DNA of 64,000 nucleotides from Deltaproteobacteria bacterium. GTDB lineage: Bacteria > Desulfobacterota > Syntrophorhabdia > Syntrophorhabdales > Syntrophorhabdaceae. This document shows positions 43,664-52,667 of the stretch, piece by piece (the first letter of the stretch is position 1; every line of letters starts with the position of its first letter). Made by a program: the position numbers and the translations under genes. The notes beneath the pieces are model-generated. The model saw nothing but the letters and a program-made list of their open reading frames with translations. It was not told where the DNA came from and searched no databases. Location: NCBI GenBank assembly GCA_022711595.1, contig JAKLET010000020.1, positions 1 through 64,000 on the forward strand. Direction: 5' to 3'.

Positions 43664-44929
43664 CTATACTTCCACTACGACATCATAATCAAGTGTTTTC
43701 ACGACCTTTCCTTCGCGCACATCGCCCGCGCGGCACTGCCCGGTCACGAACGCGACCCCGTCGATGTCGGGTGCCTGGGTGAGCATGCGGCCCACTTTTG
43801 GGTTCGCCGCGTCATCCTCGACAACGACCCTGACGGTCTTCCCCATGAAGCGGGTGAGACGCTGGCGCGATATCTCTTTCTGTGTCTCCATGAGACGGTT
43901 ATAGCGCGCACGCTTTATCCCCATTTTGACCTGTCCCTTGAGCTTATATGCCGCGGTCCCCTCTTCTCTCGCGTACATGAACGCGCCGAGCGCGTCGAAC
44001 CTGTGCCGCTGCACAAAGGCGAGGAGGGCCTCAAACTCCTCATCCGTCTCTGTCGGGAAACCGACTATGATCGATGTGCGCAATACCGCTTCCGGCAATC
44101 GGCCCGCCGCCATCGCGATGAGCTCTTCCAGACAGGCCTTTGTGTGGCCCCTGCCCATGAGAGAAAGGATGCGGTCCTCGCAGTGCTGGACAGGTATGTC
44201 AAGATAGGGGATTATGCGCCCGTCGCTTCCCATGAGGTCGACAAGCCTTTCCGTCACCCCCTTCGGATGCATGTAGAGAAGCCTCAGGTAATAGTCGCCT
44301 TTTTCCCGAAGAAGCTTCCGGATAAGACCGGCAAGCCCGTCTTTTGAACCCCGGTCCTTTCCATAGGAGGTGATGTCCTGGGCGATGATGTTTATCTCGA
44401 GGTATCCCTGACCGAGAAGCCAGCGGAATTCCTGGAGTATGTCGTCTTCGGTCCTGCTTGTCAATCCGCCCCGGATCGACGGTATCGTGCAGTAATGGCA
44501 GCGGTTGTCGCAGCCTTCCTGTATCTTGAGATAGGTTGTGGGAGGTTTCGTAAGGACCCGGCGTGGAAAGGTCTCGGAAAAAACGCCTTCCCTGTGGTGG
44601 AAACCGTTCTCGCCGATGATACGGTCTATATCGCCATAGCATGCCCTTCCCACAAAGGCACCGACCTCCGGCAGGAGGTCCGGCAGTTTCTCCCGGTATC
44701 GCTCCACGAGACAGCCCGTAACGACTATCCGCCTGTCTCCATCCTTCGCCGCCCCCAGGATCGTTTCGATTGATTCCCGCGCTGCCTCGGCGATGAAAGC
44801 GCAGGTGTTGATGATGACCGTGTCTCCGTCGTCACCGAGGGTATGCCCCGCCGAGCAGAGCCTCTCTGTTATATATTCCGATTCGACGAGGTTCTTGGGA
44901 CAGCCCAGGCTGACAATCTTAAATCTCAT
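43664..44929 (-). CDS. rimO: ribosomal protein S12 methylthiotransferase
   Basis: RimO methylthiolates Asp88 of ribosomal protein S12. The 421-residue product from the ATG at 44929 starts with MRFKIVSLGCPKN, the normal RimO N-terminus, carries the radical SAM motif CDNRCHYC and a C-terminal TRAM domain. A start 22 codons upstream is open but adds non-conserved residues. The gene overlaps the upstream TIGR02757-like gene by 11 bp. MtaB is its paralogue in this window. Confidence 0.94.
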   Translation of the reverse strand: MRFKIVSLGCPKNLVESEYITERLCSAGHTLGDDGDTVIINTCAFIAEAARESIETILGAAKDGDRRIVVTGCLVERYREKLPDLLPEVGAFVGRACYGDIDRIIGENGFHHREGVFSETFPRRVLTKPPTTYLKIQEGCDNRCHYCTIPSIRGGLTSRTEDDILQEFRWLLGQGYLEINIIAQDITSYGKDRGSKDGLAGLIRKLLREKGDYYLRLLYMHPKGVTERLVDLMGSDGRIIPYLDIPVQHCEDRILSLMGRGHTKACLEELIAMAAGRLPEAVLRTSIIVGFPTETDEEFEALLAFVQRHRFDALGAFMYAREEGTAAYKLKGQVKMGIKRARYNRLMETQKEISRQRLTRFMGKTVRVVVEDDAANPKVGRMLTQAPDIDGVAFVTGQCRAGDVREGKVVKTLDYDVVVEV

Positions 44930-45623
44930 ATACGGCGCATGTCTCCCTGCATTTCTTTGTTCTTTTTCCCGTACACCCCGCGCCGATACCGACACCGTGG
45001 CAGAGGAAGAAGTCGTACTTCAGGGGGTCGGAGGGGCTGTACCTTTTCAGGGCGTCCGTTACCTCCCGCGCCGCCCGATAGGAGGGCGTTTTCTGTTTTA
45101 TCCAGCCAAGGCACCTTCCCACCTTGTATATATGGGTATCAAGGGGCATGGTAAGTTCGCCCGGGTTGATGAAATCCCAGATCCCGATATCGATATCATC
45201 CTTTCGCACCATCCAGCGCAGGTACATGTTCCAGCGTTTCTGCGCTCCCGCTGATGACGGTTTCGGGAAAAAAAAGGCCAGTCTGCCGTCGCGCGGCAAA
45301 TATTCTTCACGGATGCGCCAGATGGCCCGCCGGGCGTCTCCTTCATAATATTTTCTGAACATGGCGCCAAAGCTGCCGTGGTCCTTCACTATCCTGTGAA
45401 GCACGTCGAAGAGCAGCACAAGGTCCGCCTCTTTCTGGAACCTGTAGTAGAGCCCTTTGAACCCATCCCCTGAACCGTCCTCGACAAAGCGCTGCGGGCC
45501 GTCTTTCATGAGTGCGAAGAGCTTCTCCAGAAACCCCATGAAGACCTCGATCTTGCCGTAGGCGAACTGGGCGGCTATGAATCCCGCGATCTCCCTGTCG
45601 GCTGCCGTGCGGTACCGGTGCAC
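44919..45623 (-). CDS. TIGR02757-like (DUF2400) protein, start uncertain
   Basis: The 234-residue frame resembles the TIGR02757/DUF2400 family, related to HhH-GPD DNA glycosylases (Cys-rich C-terminus CHGVGIGAGCTGKRTKKC, PLDTHIYKVGRCLG). The only ATG/GTG/TTG start in frame is the GTG at 45623. In-frame sequence upstream still looks like the family N-terminus (LDDIYEKRKDSLLDRLRSDP), up to a TGA at 45752. The real start may be a rare codon such as the ATC at 45698 behind AAGG, or the reading frame may be disturbed. Confidence 0.7.
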   Translation of the reverse strand: MHRYRTAADREIAGFIAAQFAYGKIEVFMGFLEKLFALMKDGPQRFVEDGSGDGFKGLYYRFQKEADLVLLFDVLHRIVKDHGSFGAMFRKYYEGDARRAIWRIREEYLPRDGRLAFFFPKPSSAGAQKRWNMYLRWMVRKDDIDIGIWDFINPGELTMPLDTHIYKVGRCLGWIKQKTPSYRAAREVTDALKRYSPSDPLKYDFFLCHGVGIGAGCTGKRTKKCRETCAVYEI

Positions 45624-45809
45624 AAAGGAAACGGGGTCGCTGCGTAAACGGTCAAGGAGCGAGTCTTTTCTCTTTTCGTAGATATCGTCGAGATGGATTA
45701 CCTTAAGATCACCTTCTTGTCGGATGTCCCGCCAACCGGGCCTGATTTGTCAACAATGTACACCAAAAAACCTGTCTTTTCAAATACGGCGAGCTCAGGA
45801 TAAAAGAAT

Positions 45810-45836
45810 TTGACAGTTACACCGGATATGGATAAT
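45810..45836 (+). promoter_or_regulatory. promoter of the aspartokinase gene
   Basis: TTGACA (45810-45815) is followed at 15 bp by GATAAT (45831-45836). The spacing is short. The start codon is about 40 bp further. Confidence 0.5.
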
Positions 45837-45876
45837 AGTTACCTTTAATGAAAAACCGGCAGTCCGGAGGTGAAAA

Positions 45877-47202
45877 GTGATAGTAATGAAATTCGGCGGC
45901 AGCTCGGTGGGAACTTCCGATAAAATCAAAAGATGCGTGGGCATTGTAAAAAAGCAGATGGACAAAAGGCCGGTCATTGTTGTCTCCGCCCACGGCAAGA
46001 CAACGGACAACCTGATAGGATCGGCAAAAAAGGCCCTTGAAGGCAAGGTGGAGATGGAAAGCATCCGCGCATACCATCAGGGCATTGCCGAAGGCCTGGA
46101 GATAGATATGGAACCCGTAAATCCGCTCATTCATGATCTCGAGAGCCTGCTGCACGGCATCAGCCTCATAAAAGAATTGACGCCAAGGACACTTGATCAC
46201 GTTATGTCTTTCGGGGAACGGATCTCTTCGTGCATTTTTGCGGCGGCCCTGGTCAGGGAAGGTATACCGGCAGTTCCGGTAAACTCCTATGACATCGGCC
46301 TGTTGACCGATTCCAGGTTCGGCAGCGCAGCACCACTGAAAGGAATAGAGGAGAAGATCGGCAAGAGCATCGCCGTGATCACGGAGGTCCCCGTGATCAC
46401 GGGTTTCATCGCCAGAGATGAAAAGCAGAATATCACCACTCTTGGAAGAAGCGGGAGCGATTTCACGGCATCCATCATCGGCGCCGCGATCGAAGCGGAA
46501 GAGATCCAGATCTGGAAAGATGTCGATGGCGTGATGACCGCCGACCCCTCTGTCTGCAGCAGCGCCCAGAACATCCCGGTAATGTCCTTCAATGAAGCAA
46601 GCGAACTTTCCTATTACGGCGCGGAAGTCCTCCATCCGTCCACGCTGGTTCCCGCCATGGCGAAAAAGATCCCGGTAAGAGTGGCGAACACCCTGAAGCC
46701 CGGGGAACCCGGCACCATGGTGCTCGCCGATTCCAAACTGGTAAAGCGTATCGCCAAATCAATTGTCTATAAAGAGGACCTGTGCCTGATCCACATTGCT
46801 TCACCAAAATTCAACTCCACAACAAAATTGCTGTCATCAACCCTGGAGATCCTCAATCAACACGATATCGGGATCCACATTGCGGCCACATCGGAATCCA
46901 GCGTATCATTTGTTACAAACCAATCGTATCCGGAAGAGGTCTTGCACGGGGCATCCACGGATCTTCAGCAGATCGGCGCCGTTTCTATTGAGAAGGACAA
47001 GGCCCTGATCTGTGTTGTGGGGGAAGAACTGAAGGGAAATCCAAAGGTCCTCGGTGACATCTTCGCCTGTGTGGGAAAGGCCGAGATCAAGGCAAAGATG
47101 GTCTCTCAGAGCGCGTCGGAAATAAATATTGCCTTTCTGGTCGATAATTCCCAGATCGCCGGTACCGTCATCGATCTGCACAACATCCTGATCGGGGTCT
47201 AA
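45877..47202 (+). CDS. lysC: aspartate kinase
   Basis: The 441-residue enzyme phosphorylates aspartate, the first step to lysine, methionine and threonine. It starts with GTG behind GGAGGTG. Motifs KFGGSSVGT, TLGRSGSDFTAS and the two C-terminal ACT regions (from about 300) are present. The fused ACT domains suggest feedback control by an end product. It could feed the aspartate semialdehyde route to homocysteine suggested by the UPF0280/NIL genes. Confidence 0.94.
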   Translation: MIVMKFGGSSVGTSDKIKRCVGIVKKQMDKRPVIVVSAHGKTTDNLIGSAKKALEGKVEMESIRAYHQGIAEGLEIDMEPVNPLIHDLESLLHGISLIKELTPRTLDHVMSFGERISSCIFAAALVREGIPAVPVNSYDIGLLTDSRFGSAAPLKGIEEKIGKSIAVITEVPVITGFIARDEKQNITTLGRSGSDFTASIIGAAIEAEEIQIWKDVDGVMTADPSVCSSAQNIPVMSFNEASELSYYGAEVLHPSTLVPAMAKKIPVRVANTLKPGEPGTMVLADSKLVKRIAKSIVYKEDLCLIHIASPKFNSTTKLLSSTLEILNQHDIGIHIAATSESSVSFVTNQSYPEEVLHGASTDLQQIGAVSIEKDKALICVVGEELKGNPKVLGDIFACVGKAEIKAKMVSQSASEINIAFLVDNSQIAGTVIDLHNILIGV

Positions 47203-47390
47203 GAAAAGACGGCCGGGACCGCTTTGGCCGATCGAACGGCTTGAACGTCAAGAGACTGAAAAAAATATTCTATTAAAGAAGCTTTTCCTCCTTCGAGCGG
47301 TTCAGGCTGTCTTTTCTGGACAAAGACCTGCCTTGTGTACTTTAATATCGCTTCGGCACAACCAGCGCACGACAATACCCGGAGGAAAGT

Positions 47391-49355
47391 TTGGCAAAAG
47401 AAGCGGCCCACATCATCGAGAACCTCAGGACCCAGCTCAATCGCTCCCAGTATGAGGCGGTCACCGCCACGGAAGGACCGGTCCTTGTCATCGCCGGCGC
47501 GGGAAGCGGCAAGACCAGGGTCATAGAATATCGTTCACTCTATCTCGTCCAGAAGGGCATCGACCCGGGGTCCATCCTGCTCCTCACATTCACACGCCGA
47601 AGCGCCCGGGAGATGATAGAGCGGGCGGCCCGGAATGACCCCCGCTGTTCAAAGATAGACGGCGGGACATTCCACTCTTTTGCGAGCAAGATCCTCAGGA
47701 TATACAGCAGGAGCCTCGGCCTGTCGAACTCCTTTACCATATATGATGAGGGTGACGCGGAAGAGGCCATCCGGCGCTGCTGCAACAAAATGGGATATGA
47801 CCAGGACAAGGAGTTCCCCAGGAAGAACGAACTGAAGAATGTCTTCAGCCTTTGCGTCAACAAGGGAATGGAAGTCGACGATGCAGTCCTGAAGACTTAC
47901 GTGGATTACGAGGACAGGCTCGGGGAGATAAAGACCGTGCAGAAGGAGTACGCCCGGTACAAGCTCAGGAACAACTGCGTCGACTACGACGACCTTCTGG
48001 TCTATCTCAGGGCCGTTCTCGGGATAGATGAGGTGAGGGAGAGGCTCTCATCGAGATATCGGTATATCATGGTAGACGAATTCCAGGACACCAACGGCGT
48101 CCAGGCGGACATTGTCCGCCTCCTCGCCGTCAGGCACAATAATGTGATGGTAGTGGGAGACGACGCCCAGAGCATCTATGGTTTTCGTGGCGCCAATCAT
48201 CTCAACATCCTTAGATTTCCCGGGGAGTTTGAAGGATGCAGGGTGATCAGGCTCCAGGAAAACTACCGCAGCACCCAGTCCATCCTTGATGTCGGCAACG
48301 CGGTCCTCAATAACATGACCCATAAATTCGAAAAACGCCTCGTGTCAGCCACGGGCAGCATCGGCGAAAAACCGGTTGTATCGCGCTTCGATGATGTATA
48401 CGAAGAGGCGGCCTGGGTGGCGCGCAAGGTCCTGACCCTGAAATCGGAAGGCATCGCCATGAGGGAAGCAGCCGTACTCTTCAGGACCGCCTTCACCTCC
48501 ATGCCGCTGCAGGCTGAGCTTGTGAAGCGGGGAATACGCTTCAAGCTGTTCGGTGGGCGGAAATTCTACGAAATGGCCAATGTCCGCGACGTGGTCTCCT
48601 ACCTGAGGCTTGTCGCCAACCCCGCCGACGAGCTGGCCTGGCACCGGGTCCTGATGCTCCTTCCCGGCATCGGTGCCAGGACCGTTGAAAGGCTCCTCGA
48701 ACTGATCATCCATTACAGCAGCCTTGCGGATATCATCGACAAGGTCTTTGCGCCCTTTTGCGCCGGCCAGAAAAACTCGGAGGTGTTTTCCTCTTTTAAA
48801 AGACTTCTCCAGGCCATCTCCGGCCCGTCCGCCGCGCCGTCCCGACAGGTCGAGCTTGTCATGGAGCACTACGGGCCCATCATGGAGGCAAAGTACAAGA
48901 AGGACCCGCAAAGGGCAAGAGAACTCGCAATGCTCGCGCAGATGGCCCGCAGATACAACACCCTTAAGGACTTCCTCGCCGATGTGGCCGTCGATCCTGA
49001 CAAGGATGTTAAGGATGACGATGCCGAATTTCTCACCCTCTCCACGGTACACTCGGCAAAAGGCCTCGAGTGGGGCAGGGTGTTCCTCATCGGCCTCGTG
49101 GATGGTGTCTTCCCGTCGAGCAGGTCATTTGACGACGGCGATGGCAACGACATCGAGGAAGAGAAGAGGCTTTTCTACGTGGCCCTCACCCGGGCAAAGG
49201 AGGAACTCGCCCTAAGCTTCTACGTCAAAAAGGGCGCCAATGAGCGTTCCAAAGGGAAACTCTGCAGGTTCCTCGACCCCGCCAATGTGAAAAAAACCTT
49301 TGAAAGCAGGGTGGTGGAGCCGGCAGCACGACCTGCGCGCCGATGGACGAGATAA
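47391..49355 (+). CDS. UvrD/Rep-family DNA helicase
   Basis: The 654-residue superfamily 1A helicase has Walker A AGAGSGKT, DEFQDTNGVQ (motif II), GDDAQSIYGFRGA (motif III), LQENYRS (motif IV), TVHSAKGLEWGRVFL (motif V) and VALTRAKEEL (motif VI). It lacks the long C-terminal tail of UvrD/PcrA. The start is TTG behind GGAGGAAAG. It is a likely repair or replication-restart helicase. It follows lysC by 187 bp. Confidence 0.92.
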   Translation: MAKEAAHIIENLRTQLNRSQYEAVTATEGPVLVIAGAGSGKTRVIEYRSLYLVQKGIDPGSILLLTFTRRSAREMIERAARNDPRCSKIDGGTFHSFASKILRIYSRSLGLSNSFTIYDEGDAEEAIRRCCNKMGYDQDKEFPRKNELKNVFSLCVNKGMEVDDAVLKTYVDYEDRLGEIKTVQKEYARYKLRNNCVDYDDLLVYLRAVLGIDEVRERLSSRYRYIMVDEFQDTNGVQADIVRLLAVRHNNVMVVGDDAQSIYGFRGANHLNILRFPGEFEGCRVIRLQENYRSTQSILDVGNAVLNNMTHKFEKRLVSATGSIGEKPVVSRFDDVYEEAAWVARKVLTLKSEGIAMREAAVLFRTAFTSMPLQAELVKRGIRFKLFGGRKFYEMANVRDVVSYLRLVANPADELAWHRVLMLLPGIGARTVERLLELIIHYSSLADIIDKVFAPFCAGQKNSEVFSSFKRLLQAISGPSAAPSRQVELVMEHYGPIMEAKYKKDPQRARELAMLAQMARRYNTLKDFLADVAVDPDKDVKDDDAEFLTLSTVHSAKGLEWGRVFLIGLVDGVFPSSRSFDDGDGNDIEEEKRLFYVALTRAKEELALSFYVKKGANERSKGKLCRFLDPANVKKTFESRVVEPAARPARRWTR

Positions 49356-49442
49356 AAGCGGTTTCAAGCTTGAGGACCTGACAGTCCGTTGACTGCCTGA
49401 ACGTCAGGAAGGGGCCGGGTTTCAGCTCATATTTATAAACGC

Positions 49443-49997
49443 CTAATCGATCAAGTCGATGATCGACTGCTTGAGGGAATCACTTGTCAATAATACGGCC
49501 GGATCGTCACGCCCGGAATTGAACCAGCTATTCCGGGCCTCAAATACGACCGATCTGACAAGCGCCCTTGGCTCCACCCTCACAAGTTTAATTTCAATTT
49601 CAACTACATTGCGCATAAACGAAAATTGTGAGGCGCGGCCTTGCCATCGCCTTATCAGCGGAGAAAAAAGATACTTGGCGCCCCTGGATGAGCACTGTTT
49701 GATTGCATAGTCCTCGCTTGACGTTTCTACGAATATTGTTGAGGGACGCTTTGAATTTAACGTTGTGAAAAGGCGATACCCGACAGTTAATTCAGGGTCT
49801 GATCGTCCTGCGCTGAAGTATATCTTTGACCCGTGCGAAATATCAGGAGGCAGCATGACGCAAAATTTATCTGACTGATCGGGTTTCTCATAGGGAACAT
49901 TGTCAGGGCCCAGGGAGCTTTGCGTGTATGCGCAGGCATTGAGAAACAGAAGAAAAAAGCCGATTGAAAAAAGTAAACCGAGTTTTATGTTGCGCAT
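49443..49997 (-). CDS. lipoprotein, possibly DUF4823-like
   Basis: The 184-residue product has a lipobox LNAC at about 19-22 after a hydrophobic segment, so it is membrane-anchored. The mature part (about 160 residues) contains YAIKQCSSRGAKYLFSPLIRRW, split as YAIKQCSSRG and YLFSPLIRRWQGR, and a beta-rich C-terminal half. The layout resembles DUF4823 lipoproteins. Function unknown. It has a strong promoter and stands alone. Confidence 0.65.
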   Translation of the reverse strand: MRNIKLGLLFSIGFFLLFLNACAYTQSSLGPDNVPYEKPDQSDKFCVMLPPDISHGSKIYFSAGRSDPELTVGYRLFTTLNSKRPSTIFVETSSEDYAIKQCSSRGAKYLFSPLIRRWQGRASQFSFMRNVVEIEIKLVRVEPRALVRSVVFEARNSWFNSGRDDPAVLLTSDSLKQSIIDLID

Positions 49998-50332
49998 TTT
50001 TCCTCCTTTTATAACATTTATGCCCTGATAAACAGTTATATTATCTTTAATTCACACGAATCATACTTCTTTACAATATTTTTGTCAATGTTTCTTGGGT
50101 ATTAGGAAACGTTCTTAAGAAAATAGATAACCAGCCTTTGCCGGGGGTCTTTTCCCATGAGCCGTTTTTCTTCATTTTCCTGTGATCAAAAGCGATCTGC
50201 AATGAATGATCCGGTGATTGACCCACGAATAATGCCCGAACCGGCCGCTCTTCATTTCTGCTTGCAACCCCCGGGGCAGGATGTTAAGACTATCAAAACC
50301 CGAAGCCAACGGCTATATGGGAGAAGCTCATA
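49998..50332. other. 335-bp intergenic region
   Basis: It holds the promoter of the divergent lipoprotein gene (50060-50088) and then sequence without recognisable RNA or repeat features. The ankyrin gene leader is at its right end with a GGGAG about 10 bp before the ATG. No clear plus-strand promoter was found. Confidence 0.5.
50060..50088 (-). promoter_or_regulatory. promoter of the lipoprotein gene
   Basis: On the minus strand TTGACA (50088-50083) and TATGAT (50065-50060) are 17 bp apart, a near-consensus sigma70 promoter about 60 bp before the ATG. Confidence 0.75.
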
Positions 50333-51028
50333 ATGAAGGAGAAGGTGGACATGGGGCCGGAGCTGATCGATGCAGCGGAAAAAGGCGACCTCGCACATGT
50401 CAAGTTCCTCATAGCGTCTGGAGCGGATGTGAACGCGAGGGACAGCAGCGGCTGGACGGCACTTATGGCGGCATCCCAGGCCGGACGAACTGAAGCAGTG
50501 CGGGCCCTCATCGAGGCAAAGGCGGATGTAAACGCCGGAGACGAGCCTGGCGTGACGGTACTTATGGCGGCATCCTCCTCGGGCCACACCGAGGCGGTGC
50601 GTCTGCTCATAGAGGCAAAGGCGGATGTGAACGCGAGAGAGAAGAACGGCTCGACGGCCCTTATGTGGGCATCGAGCGCAGGCCACACCGAGGCGGTGCG
50701 TCTGCTCATAGAGGCAAAGGCGGATGTGAACGCGAGGGTCGTGAACGGCTATACCGCCCTCATGGACGCATCGGGCGGCGGCCACACCGAGGCGGTGCGG
50801 CTGCTCATAGAGGCGAAGGCGGATGTGAACGCGAGGGACAAGGATGGCCTGACAGCGCTTATGCTGGCATCGATGATGGGCCACACCGAGGCGGTGCGGC
50901 TGCTCATAGAGGCAAAGGCGGATGTGAACGCGAGGGGCGCTGGCGGTTATACCGCCATTATGGATGCCTCGAGCAGAAACCGCGACGAGATAGTAAACCT
51001 TCTTAAACAGGCCGGAGCGAGGGAGTAG
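50333..51028 (+). CDS. ankyrin-repeat protein
   Basis: The 231-residue protein is made of about six 33-residue ankyrin repeats (from residue 10) with the core GHTEAVRLLIEAKADVNAR. Repeats three to six are almost identical in protein and DNA. There is no signal peptide or membrane segment, so it should be cytoplasmic and act in protein binding; the partner is unknown. It ends 70 bp before the convergent MBL gene. Confidence 0.85.
   Translation: MKEKVDMGPELIDAAEKGDLAHVKFLIASGADVNARDSSGWTALMAASQAGRTEAVRALIEAKADVNAGDEPGVTVLMAASSSGHTEAVRLLIEAKADVNAREKNGSTALMWASSAGHTEAVRLLIEAKADVNARVVNGYTALMDASGGGHTEAVRLLIEAKADVNARDKDGLTALMLASMMGHTEAVRLLIEAKADVNARGAGGYTAIMDASSRNRDEIVNLLKQAGARE
50581..50940 (+). 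repeat. near-identical 99-bp tandem repeats in the ankyrin gene
   Basis: A block of about 56 bp starting GGCCACACCGAGGCGGTGCG occurs at about 50581, 50680, 50779 and 50878, exactly 99 bp apart, with few changes. The sequence between blocks varies. Confidence 0.85.
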
Positions 51029-51098
51029 CTCCAGAGGGATTAGCAAAAAGCGGATATCTCTTCGAGCATTTCTTTATCTGTCAGGGATAAAATATCCA

Positions 51099-52025
51099 TT
51101 ATTGTTTCTTCAGATATTTCATCTGGACATTCGGCGCAATGAGCCATGCGCCCTCAGGCCGCTGAGGCAGGGAACCCTGGAGCGCCTCCGCGGTCTTTTT
51201 GACGTCATCCGTCCGGGATGCAAGCTCTTTCGCCATTTTATCAAACATAAGAATATACGCCTTCATGTCTTCGAGGTCTTTCTTCCCTGAAAGGGGTCCG
51301 TGGCCGGGAATTATCTTCTCCACATCCATTGACTTGATGTCATCCAGTTCTTTGGCCCACTCCTCAATATTCCCCTCGCCAAGGAAGGGATGGTAATTCG
51401 TAAAAAGCACATCTCCTGCAAAGAGAACCTTCTTGTCGGGCAGATAGACCAGCGTGTCCCCGTTGGTGTGGGAATAACGGGCATGAATAAGCTCGATCTG
51501 CTGACCGCCGATATCGATGGTCATTCTATCGCCATAGGCCAGGACTGGATAGGCCGGTACCGTTCCCTTCATGTCCTTTGGCGTGAGTCCGTACTCTCCG
51601 ATATTTTTGAGGGTCTCCCCCGCGCTTTTTTCCATGGCTTTCTTGTCGTTTTCCTGCGCGATGACAACCGCGCCCAGTTTGACGAATTCAGAATTTCCAA
51701 ACACGTGGTCAAGATGGTAATGCGTATTGACAACATATCTGATGGGCTTGCGGGAAATGGCCCGGATGTCCCTGATGAAACGCTTTGCCTCTTTGGCAGA
51801 AAGCAGCGTATCCACAACCACAATGCCGTCTTTGCCGATAATGACGCCCGCGTTGGCCCCAAAACTGTTATTTTTAGAGCCGTTCTTTATGTCCACATAC
51901 GCGTAGACATTCTCTGCGATCCGTGTCAGTTTATCTGCGGCAAATGCGCTGGCGCAAAATATAAGCAGCACAAGGACAAATACCAGCGGCCTCGCTGAAA
52001 TGACAAAAAGTTTTCTCATGTTCAT
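51099..52025 (-). CDS. secreted MBL-fold metallohydrolase
   Basis: The 308-residue protein has a signal peptide (1-29, cleavage after AFA) and the metallo-beta-lactamase motif THYHLDH with further ligands at HTNGDTLVY and PGHGPLSG. It belongs to the broad group of periplasmic MBL-fold hydrolases and could hydrolyse thioesters, lactones or similar. Resistance is not implied. A strong AGGAGG precedes the ATG. It is not linked to neighbours. Confidence 0.85.
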   Translation of the reverse strand: MNMRKLFVISARPLVFVLVLLIFCASAFAADKLTRIAENVYAYVDIKNGSKNNSFGANAGVIIGKDGIVVVDTLLSAKEAKRFIRDIRAISRKPIRYVVNTHYHLDHVFGNSEFVKLGAVVIAQENDKKAMEKSAGETLKNIGEYGLTPKDMKGTVPAYPVLAYGDRMTIDIGGQQIELIHARYSHTNGDTLVYLPDKKVLFAGDVLFTNYHPFLGEGNIEEWAKELDDIKSMDVEKIIPGHGPLSGKKDLEDMKAYILMFDKMAKELASRTDDVKKTAEALQGSLPQRPEGAWLIAPNVQMKYLKKQ

Positions 52026-52061
52026 CCTCCTGGTTTCAATGGCGCTCCCGAGGCTTTCCCG

Positions 52062-52499
52062 CTAAAGATGGATGATATTCACCCCTCCCCACTTTGAACT
52101 GAGATACTCCGCGGCAAGCCTTCTATGGCAATGTTCAGGACCTGGCTCACTGCAAAGAAGGGCGGAAGGCAGATCAAAAACTGCCCGTTCGACCTGTTTT
52201 TCCACTCTCCGTTCGCGCAATAATCGCATAAATCTCTTTTCGTACTCATCCCAGCCGATCCTTTTCTTTTTGTATGCATCCATAATATCTGTATCAGGCG
52301 CAAGAATCGGGAGGTGAACATAATCAGCCTTGCATATTTCCTTCAGAAAGTATCTCAGGTCGTCCCGCTTTGTAAACCCGGTGAGTTGAGAGATATTATT
52401 TAACCTGATATCGACTATCCTCCTTATCCCTGCTTTTTTGAGGACCTCGAAAAACTCCATGGCTTTTTTCTTTGTAAAACCGATTGTGTAGATCTCCAT
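52062..52499 (-). CDS. DUF488 family protein
   Basis: The 145-residue protein has the DUF488 pattern: YTIGFTKK at the start, VDIRLNNIS, and the C-terminal LLCSEPGPEHCHRRLAAEYL with conserved Cys and His. No function is established for the family. It has its own copy of the recurrent promoter-like element 47 bp upstream. Confidence 0.85.
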   Translation of the reverse strand: MEIYTIGFTKKKAMEFFEVLKKAGIRRIVDIRLNNISQLTGFTKRDDLRYFLKEICKADYVHLPILAPDTDIMDAYKKKRIGWDEYEKRFMRLLRERRVEKQVERAVFDLPSALLCSEPGPEHCHRRLAAEYLSSKWGGVNIIHL

Positions 52500-52545
52500 A
52501 CTTCTCTCCCCTCATCTTGAGCATAGTCATCTATCCGTTCATTTT

Positions 52546-52595
52546 ATTCTGATGTTGTCCTTAGGCTAATGTCAACATTAAAACCGTTTCAGCTG
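52546..52595 (-). promoter_or_regulatory. recurrent TTGACA element, copy 1
   Basis: Minus-strand sequence with CTGAAACGG, a TTTT stretch, TTGACATT, then AACATCAGAAT. It ends 46 bp before the DUF488 start. Copies are also at 57976 and 62069. Confidence 0.7.
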
Positions 52596-52667
52596 TAAAG
52601 GTTTATCCGGCTTGCCCGGCTCTTAGCCAACTTAAAAAGGAAAGGTCTTTTCAGCTGGAACTGTTTT

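Noticed and set aside
42116-44347. 743-codon plus-strand frame across lysS and rimO
   Set aside because: It runs opposite two clear genes and is explained by GC-rich third positions.
50252-51046. 264-codon open frame antisense to the ankyrin gene
   Set aside because: It mirrors the 99-bp repeats; repeat length divisible by three and biased codon use keep the antisense frame open. No family resemblance.
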